A stretch of DNA of 64,000 nt from the NCBI GenBank assembly GCA_946188155.1, contig CAMHUC010000013.1:1-64000 (forward strand), read 5' to 3'. Source of the stretch: an uncultured bacterium. Lineage in GTDB: Bacteria > Bacteroidota > Bacteroidia > Bacteroidales > Bacteroidaceae. This document shows, in pieces, positions 34,209 through 42,141 of this stretch. Numbering within the stretch: the stretch's first letter is position 1; each line of letters opens with the position of its first letter. A model generated the notes under the pieces. It was not told where the DNA came from. It worked only from the letters and a program-made list of their open reading frames with translations, and did no database searches. The translations under genes were made by a program, and so were the position numbers.

Positions 34209-37200
34209 TCACTTTAGCTGCTCCAGAAACTCCACTTCCACGATGCGCAGCTCGCTCTTCGTCTCGCCGCCGTTCTTGGCTTTGAAGAGGTCGAGCTCGC
34301 CTGCTGCCGGCTCGGCCACCTCTACGATACCTCCGAAGGCATCCTCGTCCTTGCCTGCTCCTTTCAGGCGGATGGTGACCTCGTTGGTCTTCACCTGCTT
34401 CGTGGGCTTCAGATGCACATAGCCGAGGCTGCGCTCCGTCTCACCGCTCCAGATGAGCTGCCGCCCGGCATAGACTTCCAGCGGATAGCTGCGCAGGCGC
34501 CAGCCGGTAAGCTTCAGGCAGATGTCGTCGATGACGGCCTTCTTGGCCAGCCGGTAGGTGATCCAGGCCGTGGAGAGCCGCCCGTCGTTCTTCCATTCGG
34601 AGAGTTCATTGTCGTCGTAACTGTTGGCAGCATGCTCGCTGTCGAAGCCTGATTTGGAGCCGACGATGTCGACTCCCACTGAACGGGCGGCGTAGGAGGA
34701 TGTCAACGGTGTTTCCCCTCTGTCGAGCCTGCCCTTGAGAGCCAGCTGTGGCAAATATGCTTCACATTCCACTTTTTCACTCTTCACTTTCAGATAGGCG
34801 GGTTTCAAGCCATCAGCGTATGCAGAGAGGCTGATGTCGCCTGCCGTCGGCGTGGTGCGAACAAGTACACGATTGACACCACACTCCACGGGCAGGTCAC
34901 AGCTGCCGACGTAGTTGTCTGACACATTCTTCGTGGCTGCTGCATCGAGCAGGCCCGGCTTGCGGTTGGCATCAGGGCGCTGCATAGCCTTGTTGTCGCG
35001 GGTGCCGATACCCCCAATCCAACGGCCTTCGCCCCACATCTCGAAGTGGATCATGCGGTCGTCGAGCGGACAGCGGCGCCCCTGCTTGTCAACCACTTCC
35101 ACCTCATAGAGTATCATGTCGGCGCCATCGGCCTTCGTACCGAGCGGATTCTGCACAGCTGTGAGTTTCAGCTGATAGGGTTCGCCGGCGGTTTCTACCT
35201 TATGGCGACTGCCATCAGAGCCGACAGCCTCTAACGTGCCCGCCTCGTAGGCCACATTGTCAAAGGTAAAGAGATAGCGGTACTGTTGACGCCCCTTACC
35301 GAGCGAGCGGCCGTTGAGGAACAGTTCCACCTCGCCGGCCGTGGATACGACGTAGACGGGTTTCTCTGTACCAGGCTTATAGTTCCAGTGGCCGATGATA
35401 TAGGTGCGTGGCTGCTCATCATCCACCCATCCGCTCCACATCACCTGATGGGCGAAGAAGGCATCCTTCGGTATGCGCATGGCATCCGTGACGCCGCTCA
35501 TGCGGAAATTCGACTCGCCGCGATGGTGGGTATTGGTGTCGGAGAACACAATCTTCACACCGCCCGACGACACCCGCGTGCCCGTGCCGGGACGCTCCTG
35601 CCAGTAGTCGTACCAGCGGCGCACCATCTCTACGGCAAACTGGTCCATATTATGGTTATAGTCGGGAGCCGGGTTACCACGATACAGCGGACCGTCGCCT
35701 TCCTTGTGGAAGGGGTAGCTCCAGTCATCCCAATACTTACGCAGCCCTTCGTCGCGACAGTATTCCATCGCCCACATGGGGTGCTTCTTCGACTTGTTGA
35801 TATAGAGCATCTCGCCGCCATACTCGGCCTCGTCGATGTCGAGCATCTCACGGCTGCCGATGGCGCGTCCGCCACAGGGGTCGTACTCATCGCGTATCTT
35901 CTTCATCTCCACCATGTGCTCACGGCTGATGCTCTCGTTGCCGCACTCATAGAAGAGGATGGAGGGGTTGTTGCGGTTGTAGATGATGGCATCGCGCATC
36001 AGGGCGGTGCGCTGCTGCCAGCGGGGACCCGTCACGTCCTTCTCGGCATCGCCGGCGGGCATGGCCTGGATGAGGCCCACGCGGTCGCACGACTCGATGT
36101 CCTGTTTCCACGGGGTGACGTGCATCCAGCGTACCAGATTGCCGCCCGACTCCACCATCAGGCCGTTGGAGTAGTCGCTCAGCCAGGCGGGCACGGAGAG
36201 TCCCACGCCGGGCCACTCGTTCGAGGTGCGCTGGGCATAGCCGTGCATCATCAGGCAGCGGTCGTTGAGCCATATCTTACCCTCGCCGAAGCGGGTCTTG
36301 CGGAAGCCGGTTCTTGTTGCGACGATGTCGCCACACACTGGCCCCTCTTCGAGCGAGGTATTAACGGTATAGAGATAGCCGTAGCCCCACGACCAGAAGT
36401 GCAGACCACCAACCTCCTGCGCAGCCTTCACGATTCCCTGTTCACCCGGCTGGAATGTCACCGGCTCACTCCTGAAGCGGGCCACTTCCTTGCCGTCGGC
36501 ATCTACCACCTGCACGTTGTAGGTGAAACTGCGGGCCTTCGTATCCTCATTCCTCACCTGCGACTCGGCATGGATTACGGCTTTGTGCCCGGCGATGTCG
36601 AAGTCGGTGGCATAGATGTATGTGCCCGTCGTGCCGAGGTTTGAATAGAGGGGCAGCGTCTGGTAGAGCTTGTCCGTCACGTGGAGATAGACATTCTTGG
36701 GAATACCACCGTAGTTGGCGTTGAAGTTGCGGTCGTTCCACTGGTAGCGGCTGTCGTACTGCCGCGAGCGGTAGGTCCAGCTGTTGTCGCAGCGCACGGC
36801 CAGCACGTTTTCTCCCTTAATAATATAAGGTGTCAGGTCGAAGCCGCAGGCCATCACGCCATTCTCGCTGTAGCCGAGGTGCTGGCCGTTGAGATAGAAG
36901 TCGGCTCCCTGGCGCACGCCCTCGAACTCGATGAATATTTTAGAGGTGAGAGGTGAGAGGTGAGAGGTGAGAGTAAATCGTTTTCTGTACCACACGATGG
37001 TGTCCGTCAGGTCTACGATGTCCTTACGGAAGGCCTCGTCGCCATTGAAGGCGTAGGGCAGCGTCACCTGCTGCCAGCGGCTGTCGTCGAAGTAGGGTTC
37101 CACGGCTTCAGGATAATCGCCCACGCAAAGGCGCCACTCACTGTTGAAATTCAGTTTCTTTCGCTCCACGGCCTCTGCCTTCGGGCATACCACGGCCAGG

Positions 37201-37238
37201 AGCATCACTGTCAGGATAGTTTTCAGTAGTTTCTTCAT
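34209..37238 (-). CDS. GH2 glycoside hydrolase with C-terminal discoidin-like domain, 1009 aa
   Basis: Retaining exo-glycosidase of family GH2. Order: Sec signal (to about 23), sugar-binding domain (DDSRWQQVTLPYAFNGDEA, ADFYLNGQHLGY), immunoglobulin-like domain, TIM barrel with the acid/base in FYECGNES (E about 433) and a nucleophile candidate in WAMEYC, then DUF4982-like domains, and a C-terminal F5/8-type domain from about 855 (SGFDSEHAANSYDDNELSEW). Activity could be beta-galactosidase or beta-glucuronidase; context favours pectin side chains. The N-terminal domain carries LTSHLSPLTSK, encoded by a period-7 array at 36942-36969. The gene lies 40 bp after the DUF1703 gene and has no clear promoter, so the two may be co-transcribed. 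Confidence 0.9.
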   Translation of the reverse strand: MKKLLKTILTVMLLAVVCPKAEAVERKKLNFNSEWRLCVGDYPEAVEPYFDDSRWQQVTLPYAFNGDEAFRKDIVDLTDTIVWYRKRFTLTSHLSPLTSKIFIEFEGVRQGADFYLNGQHLGYSENGVMACGFDLTPYIIKGENVLAVRCDNSWTYRSRQYDSRYQWNDRNFNANYGGIPKNVYLHVTDKLYQTLPLYSNLGTTGTYIYATDFDIAGHKAVIHAESQVRNEDTKARSFTYNVQVVDADGKEVARFRSEPVTFQPGEQGIVKAAQEVGGLHFWSWGYGYLYTVNTSLEEGPVCGDIVATRTGFRKTRFGEGKIWLNDRCLMMHGYAQRTSNEWPGVGLSVPAWLSDYSNGLMVESGGNLVRWMHVTPWKQDIESCDRVGLIQAMPAGDAEKDVTGPRWQQRTALMRDAIIYNRNNPSILFYECGNESISREHMVEMKKIRDEYDPCGGRAIGSREMLDIDEAEYGGEMLYINKSKKHPMWAMEYCRDEGLRKYWDDWSYPFHKEGDGPLYRGNPAPDYNHNMDQFAVEMVRRWYDYWQERPGTGTRVSSGGVKIVFSDTNTHHRGESNFRMSGVTDAMRIPKDAFFAHQVMWSGWVDDEQPRTYIIGHWNYKPGTEKPVYVVSTAGEVELFLNGRSLGKGRQQYRYLFTFDNVAYEAGTLEAVGSDGSRHKVETAGEPYQLKLTAVQNPLGTKADGADMILYEVEVVDKQGRRCPLDDRMIHFEMWGEGRWIGGIGTRDNKAMQRPDANRKPGLLDAAATKNVSDNYVGSCDLPVECGVNRVLVRTTPTAGDISLSAYADGLKPAYLKVKSEKVECEAYLPQLALKGRLDRGETPLTSSYAARSVGVDIVGSKSGFDSEHAANSYDDNELSEWKNDGRLSTAWITYRLAKKAVIDDICLKLTGWRLRSYPLEVYAGRQLIWSGETERSLGYVHLKPTKQVKTNEVTIRLKGAGKDEDAFGGIVEVAEPAAGELDLFKAKNGGETKSELRIVEVEFLEQLK
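36942..36969. repeat. Period-7 array AGAGGTG x4 inside the GH2 gene
   Basis: Four perfect AGAGGTG units followed by AGAGTAA. On the coding strand it gives LTSHLSPLTS in the first beta-sandwich domain, probably a surface loop. Confidence 0.85.
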
Positions 37239-37278
37239 CTTCTTATGTATTTTATATTCGGACGTTTTACACAGAGAG

Positions 37279-38898
37279 TCACTTCACCTGCACCACGCGG
37301 TAACTGTCGATGGTGCGGCGGTCCTGGCTGATGCTCATGCCCACCGCCCACACGGGGCGCTCATCGGCCGCGAAGCGCACGGCGTAGTCCTTCTTGATAA
37401 TCTGGTCGGTGGCCTCCTCAGCGCTCTTCCCGAATTTCAGCTCTACGATGTAGATGCCATGAGGCAGCCGCAAGGCGATGTCCATGCGCCCGTCGGAGGT
37501 CTGCTCCTCAGCCGTCACGTCGGCGCCGATGGCCATCAGGGCGGCGTAGATGAGCGACTGATAGAGCTGCTCGTTCTGGTTACGGTCAGTGATGCTGTAG
37601 GGGATGCCGGCATACCAGATGCGAATCAGGTCTATGAACTGTTCAAAGTTGATCTCCTGTCGGCGAAGACGCCTGAAGGCTTTGCTCAAGGTGTTCTGAC
37701 TGCCCACATAGTCCTCCATATAGTATTTATAGAGCGACTCGGCAAAGCCCTCGCGCACCTCGCCGTTGGGGAATCCAAGTGTAAACTCCTGCTCAAAGGG
37801 GTCATACTCCTTCAGCGTCAGGTAGCCGCTCTGGAAGAGTACGGGTATGGGATCGGTGATGCGCTCCGTGGGCGCGTCGAATTGGCTGAGAGGCCCCTTG
37901 AAGTGCTCTATCTGCTGCAGGCTGATGTTGTGCTGCCGCATCACGTTGACCAGCATCGAGGGGGTGCCGGTGCTGAACCAGAAGTTCATGATGTCGCCCA
38001 TCGAGAAGGCGTTGATGAGGCTCCACGGGCAGTAGATGTCGGTCATCTCCTTCGAGAAGTGGTAGCCGTCGTAGGTATCCTTCAGCTTCGCCACGATGTC
38101 GTCATACGTGTAGTGCAGGTTCCAGCGTTTGTAGAGCCGGTTCATCTTCTCCGTCAGCAGCTCGATATCGGGTTTCATGTATGTCAGCAGCTCTTGCTCG
38201 GTGATGCCGCAGATGCCCTCATAGGCGGGGTCGAAGGTCAGCTGCTGCAGGTTGTTCAGCTCGCTGAACACCGATAGCTGCGAGAACTTCGAGATGCCCG
38301 TCAGGAACACGAAGCGCAGGTACTGCGCCTGCGCCTTCAGCGGCGAGAAGAGGCTGCGCACGCGGTTGCGGATATAGTCCTGCAACTCCTGGTCGTTGAT
38401 GCTGTCGAGCATCGGCGCGTCATACTCGTCGATGAGGACGACCACCTGCTCGCCCGTCTGCTCGTGGGCGGTTTCTATCATTCGTGTCAGTCGTGCGTCA
38501 TAGTTTGTGGGATCCTTATACTCACCAAGTCCAAACATACGCTCCTGCTGTTCCAAGATGGCATCAATCGTACCATGCACCAGCTCTTTCTCAAAATATT
38601 TGCCGTTCGACAGGTCGAGGCGGATGACGGGATACTGCCGCCACTCCTTCTCCTTATCATAGATGTACAGCCCCTCGAAGAGTTCCTTGCGCCCCTCGAA
38701 ATAGCAGCGCAGCGTGTCCACTAACAGCGACTTTCCGAAGCGGCGGGGGCGGCTGAGGAAGAAGTTGACGGCATCAGTCGACACCATTCTCCACACATAC
38801 TCCGTCTTGTCGGCATACACCGAACCGCGCTTGCGCATCCAGTCGAACATCTGCACGCCCACGGCGTAGCCCCTGCGTTTTTCTTCCATCTCTGCCAT
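37279..38898 (-). CDS. AAA-ATPase-like/DUF1703 protein, second paralogue, 539 aa
   Basis: Same architecture as the gene at 18646-20226: Walker A variant SRPRRFGKSL (K56-S57), Walker B VVVLIDEYDAP at about 152-162, RFVFLTGISKFSQLSVFS, and a C-terminal nuclease-like motif with GRMDIALRLPHGIYIVELK (D about 469, E-x-K about 486-488). Soluble, no signal. M4 at 38889 is an alternative start. It is first in a likely two-gene unit with the GH2 gene and has a consensus promoter. The two copies differ throughout, so they are old paralogues, not a recent duplication. Confidence 0.88.
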   Translation of the reverse strand: MAEMEEKRRGYAVGVQMFDWMRKRGSVYADKTEYVWRMVSTDAVNFFLSRPRRFGKSLLVDTLRCYFEGRKELFEGLYIYDKEKEWRQYPVIRLDLSNGKYFEKELVHGTIDAILEQQERMFGLGEYKDPTNYDARLTRMIETAHEQTGEQVVVLIDEYDAPMLDSINDQELQDYIRNRVRSLFSPLKAQAQYLRFVFLTGISKFSQLSVFSELNNLQQLTFDPAYEGICGITEQELLTYMKPDIELLTEKMNRLYKRWNLHYTYDDIVAKLKDTYDGYHFSKEMTDIYCPWSLINAFSMGDIMNFWFSTGTPSMLVNVMRQHNISLQQIEHFKGPLSQFDAPTERITDPIPVLFQSGYLTLKEYDPFEQEFTLGFPNGEVREGFAESLYKYYMEDYVGSQNTLSKAFRRLRRQEINFEQFIDLIRIWYAGIPYSITDRNQNEQLYQSLIYAALMAIGADVTAEEQTSDGRMDIALRLPHGIYIVELKFGKSAEEATDQIIKKDYAVRFAADERPVWAVGMSISQDRRTIDSYRVVQVK

Positions 38899-38938
38899 AT
38901 CGCTAATCGTATTTAATTGTTAATATCACATTCTGCTG

Positions 38939-38970
38939 CAAAGATAACATTTTTCTGCCAAACAGCCAAA
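38939..38970 (-). promoter_or_regulatory. Promoter of the second DUF1703 gene
   Basis: Minus strand: TTTG (38967-38970), 20-bp spacer, TATCTTTG (38939-38946), 40 bp upstream of the ATG. Confidence 0.8.
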
Positions 38971-39017
38971 CAAACGGCTGGGGAAAAAGCCACTGCCTGC
39001 ATTTCTCCGCAAGGCCT

Positions 39018-41858
39018 CTACTCCACTATCTCGCCATAACGCATCAGGTAGGTGTCGTATTGCGTAACAAAGGGCTTGAATGGTGCAGCGATGGTGCGCG
39101 GATGGTCGAACAGGTCGTGGATGAGCTGCGGCACATTCTTGCCGTCGACGCGATAGAGCCAGAAGTCACCGCTCACCGTGCCCACCTCCTTGGCGATGAC
39201 GGGGAAGGCCGTCTGCCGGAACTTTGGTCCCTGGCCGGAGACGACTGCGTTGTAGGTGAGCACGATGCCGCGGTCTGTCTGCTCGAAGCTGACATTGCCG
39301 TTCCGGCAGAAGAGCAGCAAGCCGTCGCCGCTACCATCAGTCAGCAGGGCGGCATCCACGCCCCGGCGGTTGCCCTCGAAGTAGAGGTCGCCCTGCTGCA
39401 TACTCCAGAATCCGTAGCGGCCAGCGCGATAGCGGCCGGGATAGGTGGGCAACGGGCCATGGCCTATCCACTGCACGCGGTCGATGCGCTTGTCAAGCAG
39501 CAGAGCTATGCCGAGCTCCGTGAGCACGGTGTCCGTGGTGTCGGGGGTCAGCGCGAAGGTATAGTGCATGGCATTGCCCGCCGGCTCCGCCTTGACATCG
39601 GCAGCGATGGGGCCTGCCGTCTTGCCGTCTGCCGAGAGGCGAAGCAGATAGCGCTCCAGTCGCTTGTCGGCAATCTTGACCATCTCGCCGAGCGTGGCCT
39701 TCCGGCCTGCACGCACCAGTATGCCCTCCTGGACCACGCTCATCGGGTCGCCGCTCTTCGCCGTCAGTCCAGCCTGCAGGCGGGGCGTCAGGTCACTGGG
39801 GTTGACGGGAATTGACTGCCGCAGGAAGCTGTTGCCCTGGGCATCGGTGATGGTGATGTGGAGCAGGCAGATGCGCGCGGCGTTGGGCGACGATGGAAGT
39901 ACCATCGTATACGCGACGGAGGCGTGGGGGGCGCAGTCGGGGCTGAAGGCACCACGGGCCAGCGTGTCGCGGTCTTCCGAGTAGGCCCAGCTGAATGTGA
40001 CGTTGTCCTTCAGGTTGAGGAAGTCGTAGCGGTTGATGATGTTCAGTCGCAGCGTACCGTCGGCCGTCGTCAGTATGCTGTCGGCGATGAAGGCCCGGGC
40101 GTAGTTGTGCTGCAGCTCGTAGTAGTTGGGCAGCGGCGTGCGGTCGGCATAGAGCAGACCGTCAGTGCCTTTGTTGCCGTACATCTCGAAGCCGGCATTA
40201 CCAGATGTATACACCTTCTCCTCGTAACCGTATTTAAGTGAAGAGTGAAGAGTGTCTTCACTTCCAAAGGGCATTCCCTGATCCACCCACTCCCAGACGG
40301 AGCCTCCGGCGATGCCGGGTGTGCGCTGGATAATCTCCCACTGGCGGTCGTGATCCTCGAAGGAGATGCCGAGCGTATGGCAGTATTCGGTGAAGATGAC
40401 AGGACGGTCGCGGTGCTGGTAGAAGCCTGCTATCTGGCCCGTCGTGGGATAGTGGGGCGCGTAGATGGGAGCAGGCGAGGGGAAACCCTTGCCCTCCTTG
40501 CCCTCGAAGAAGCGACGGAAGTAGCTTCCCACCTGTGGATAGCAGTAGGGACGCGACGGGTCGAGCTTCTCCTTCACATAGTCTCCCAACCGGATGCAGA
40601 TATCCGTCAGGGGGTTCTCGTTGCCCAGGCTCCAGATGAGTACCGAGGGGTGGTTCTTGTCGCGACGGATGGTGGCCTGGGCTCGTTGCTGCAGCACGGG
40701 GTAGAACTCTTCCTTCGAGAGGTTCTTGTCGCCGTAGCCGAAGGGCACCTCGTCGATGACGTAGAAGCCCAGCGAGTCGGCCAGTTCGTAGAAGCGTGGC
40801 TCTCGGGGGTAGTGCGAGGTGCGGATGTAGTTGACTGAGGCTTCCTTCATCAGTTTCATGTCGCGTAGGGTAAGGTCATCGCTGATGACCTTCACCGTAC
40901 GGGGGTCAGTGCTGTGGCAGGTGACGCCGCGAAGCTTGATTGCCTGGCCGTTGAGCTTCAGGATGTTGCCATCGATAGTGAGCTCACGGAAGCCAAAACG
41001 GTGCTCGAAGGTCTGCAGCGGCTTGCCCTTCTCGAGGAGCGTCGTACGCAACGTATATAAATAAGGTGTCTCTGCCGTCCACAACCTGGGCGCTGATAAC
41101 GACAACTGCGACGTCAAAGACAACTGTTCGACCATTTCGCAGTGATTGGCCACGAGACGGCCCTGGGCATCGATAATCTCATGCTTCAACTCGAAGCCTT
41201 TGCCCGGATTCGCCAGTTTGGCCTCCACGCTGACCTCTCCCGTGTTCTTCGTCCGGATAGTCAGGTCGGCCAGGTGCGTCCGTGGCACGGCCATCAGCGT
41301 CACATCGCGGAAGATGCCGTTGGGTGCCCAGTCGTCGTTATAGTCGAAGTCGCTGCCGGGGAACTGTGAGATGACGCGCATGGCCAGCTGCTGCGCCCCG
41401 CGCCCTTTCAGGCAGTCGGTGATGTCGAACAGGGCCGTGTTATACCCCGACCGCCACTGGCCGGCCTTCCTCCCGTTCACCCACAGGTCGTAGCCGTAGA
41501 GCACACCGTCGAAGCGCAGCACGATGCGCATGCCGCGCCACGCCTCGGGCACAGTGAACTGAGTCCGATAGTAGCCCGTCAGCGGCAGCGCCTTGTCGTA
41601 GCTCGGCTTGCAGAAGCCGTAGGCCTCCCAGCAGCCGGGCACGGGAATCGTGCCCCACGTTGCGTCCTCAGCAGGCACAGCCGTCTCATGCTCGTCAATA
41701 CCATCCACTACCTTCAGCCGCCACTCGCCGTTGAGACACCTCTTCATCGTCGCATCCGTCACGGGCAGTATTCCTTGAAACGCATCCGCCACCTGTGCGA
41801 CACTCTCCGACAGACTCACCACTGCTGTCACTACTAAAACCAATAATCGCTTCTTCAT
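39018..41858 (-). CDS. GH2 beta-galactosidase (LacZ type), 946 aa
   Basis: LacZ-like architecture: signal peptide, sugar-binding domain (WRLKVVDGIDEHE, PVPGCWEAYGFCKPSYDKALPL shortened here), Ig-like domain, TIM barrel with RTSHYPREPRFYELAD, acid/base in LIWSLGNENPL (E about 412) and nucleophile in FTEYCHTLG (E about 489), WEWVDQG, and a C-terminal small-subunit-type beta-sandwich (RVQWIGHGPLPTYPGR). Likely removes beta-1,4-galactose from rhamnogalacturonan-I side chains. ATG 41858 (MKKRLLVLVV) gives a clean signal; ATGs at 41864 and 41867 are also possible. The longer frame to 41909 translates the AATTCGT element and is rejected. A small AGTGAAG array at 40237-40250 lies in the coding region. 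Confidence 0.92.
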   Translation of the reverse strand: MKKRLLVLVVTAVVSLSESVAQVADAFQGILPVTDATMKRCLNGEWRLKVVDGIDEHETAVPAEDATWGTIPVPGCWEAYGFCKPSYDKALPLTGYYRTQFTVPEAWRGMRIVLRFDGVLYGYDLWVNGRKAGQWRSGYNTALFDITDCLKGRGAQQLAMRVISQFPGSDFDYNDDWAPNGIFRDVTLMAVPRTHLADLTIRTKNTGEVSVEAKLANPGKGFELKHEIIDAQGRLVANHCEMVEQLSLTSQLSLSAPRLWTAETPYLYTLRTTLLEKGKPLQTFEHRFGFRELTIDGNILKLNGQAIKLRGVTCHSTDPRTVKVISDDLTLRDMKLMKEASVNYIRTSHYPREPRFYELADSLGFYVIDEVPFGYGDKNLSKEEFYPVLQQRAQATIRRDKNHPSVLIWSLGNENPLTDICIRLGDYVKEKLDPSRPYCYPQVGSYFRRFFEGKEGKGFPSPAPIYAPHYPTTGQIAGFYQHRDRPVIFTEYCHTLGISFEDHDRQWEIIQRTPGIAGGSVWEWVDQGMPFGSEDTLHSSLKYGYEEKVYTSGNAGFEMYGNKGTDGLLYADRTPLPNYYELQHNYARAFIADSILTTADGTLRLNIINRYDFLNLKDNVTFSWAYSEDRDTLARGAFSPDCAPHASVAYTMVLPSSPNAARICLLHITITDAQGNSFLRQSIPVNPSDLTPRLQAGLTAKSGDPMSVVQEGILVRAGRKATLGEMVKIADKRLERYLLRLSADGKTAGPIAADVKAEPAGNAMHYTFALTPDTTDTVLTELGIALLLDKRIDRVQWIGHGPLPTYPGRYRAGRYGFWSMQQGDLYFEGNRRGVDAALLTDGSGDGLLLFCRNGNVSFEQTDRGIVLTYNAVVSGQGPKFRQTAFPVIAKEVGTVSGDFWLYRVDGKNVPQLIHDLFDHPRTIAAPFKPFVTQYDTYLMRYGEIVE

Positions 41859-41874
41859 AACCATCATGTTTATA

Positions 41875-42092
41875 AAACAACGAATTAAGACGAATCTCAC
41901 GAATTTCACGGATTATTACTTATTTCACGAATTATTATTTATTTCACGAATTATTCGCAGCAAGCAGCGATTGCCTGCGCAGCCAATTCCTGTTATTCGT
42001 AAAACGCGCTGTTCCATTCGTGCAATTCGTCTAAATTCGTGTAATTCGTCTTAATCCGTGCAATTCGTGTAATTCGTCTTAATTCGTTGTTT
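41875..42092. repeat. AATTCGT palindromic element, copy 2
   Basis: Left arm starts AAACAACGAATTAAGACGAA and right arm ends ATTCGTCTTAATTCGTTGTT, an inverted terminal match of about 20 bp. Inside, ATTCGT units recur every 9-10 bp on the right side and CACGAATT on the left. It fills the gap between the GH2 and DUF362 genes. Confidence 0.88.
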
Positions 42093-42108
42093 CAGATTAC
42101 TTCCGTGT

Positions 42109-42134
42109 TGTGCGGTAGGCTTTTCAGCCGCACA
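42109..42134 (-). terminator. Hairpin after the DUF362 gene
   Basis: TGTGCGG (42109-42115) pairs with CCGCACA (42128-42134), beginning 8 bp past the stop at 42142. No T-run, so a weak or factor-dependent terminator. Confidence 0.5.
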
Positions 42135-42141
42135 GGTCGGA

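Noticed and set aside
41859..41909. N-terminal extension of the beta-galactosidase
   Set aside because: It translates the end of an AATTCGT element; the downstream ATG gives a proper signal peptide.
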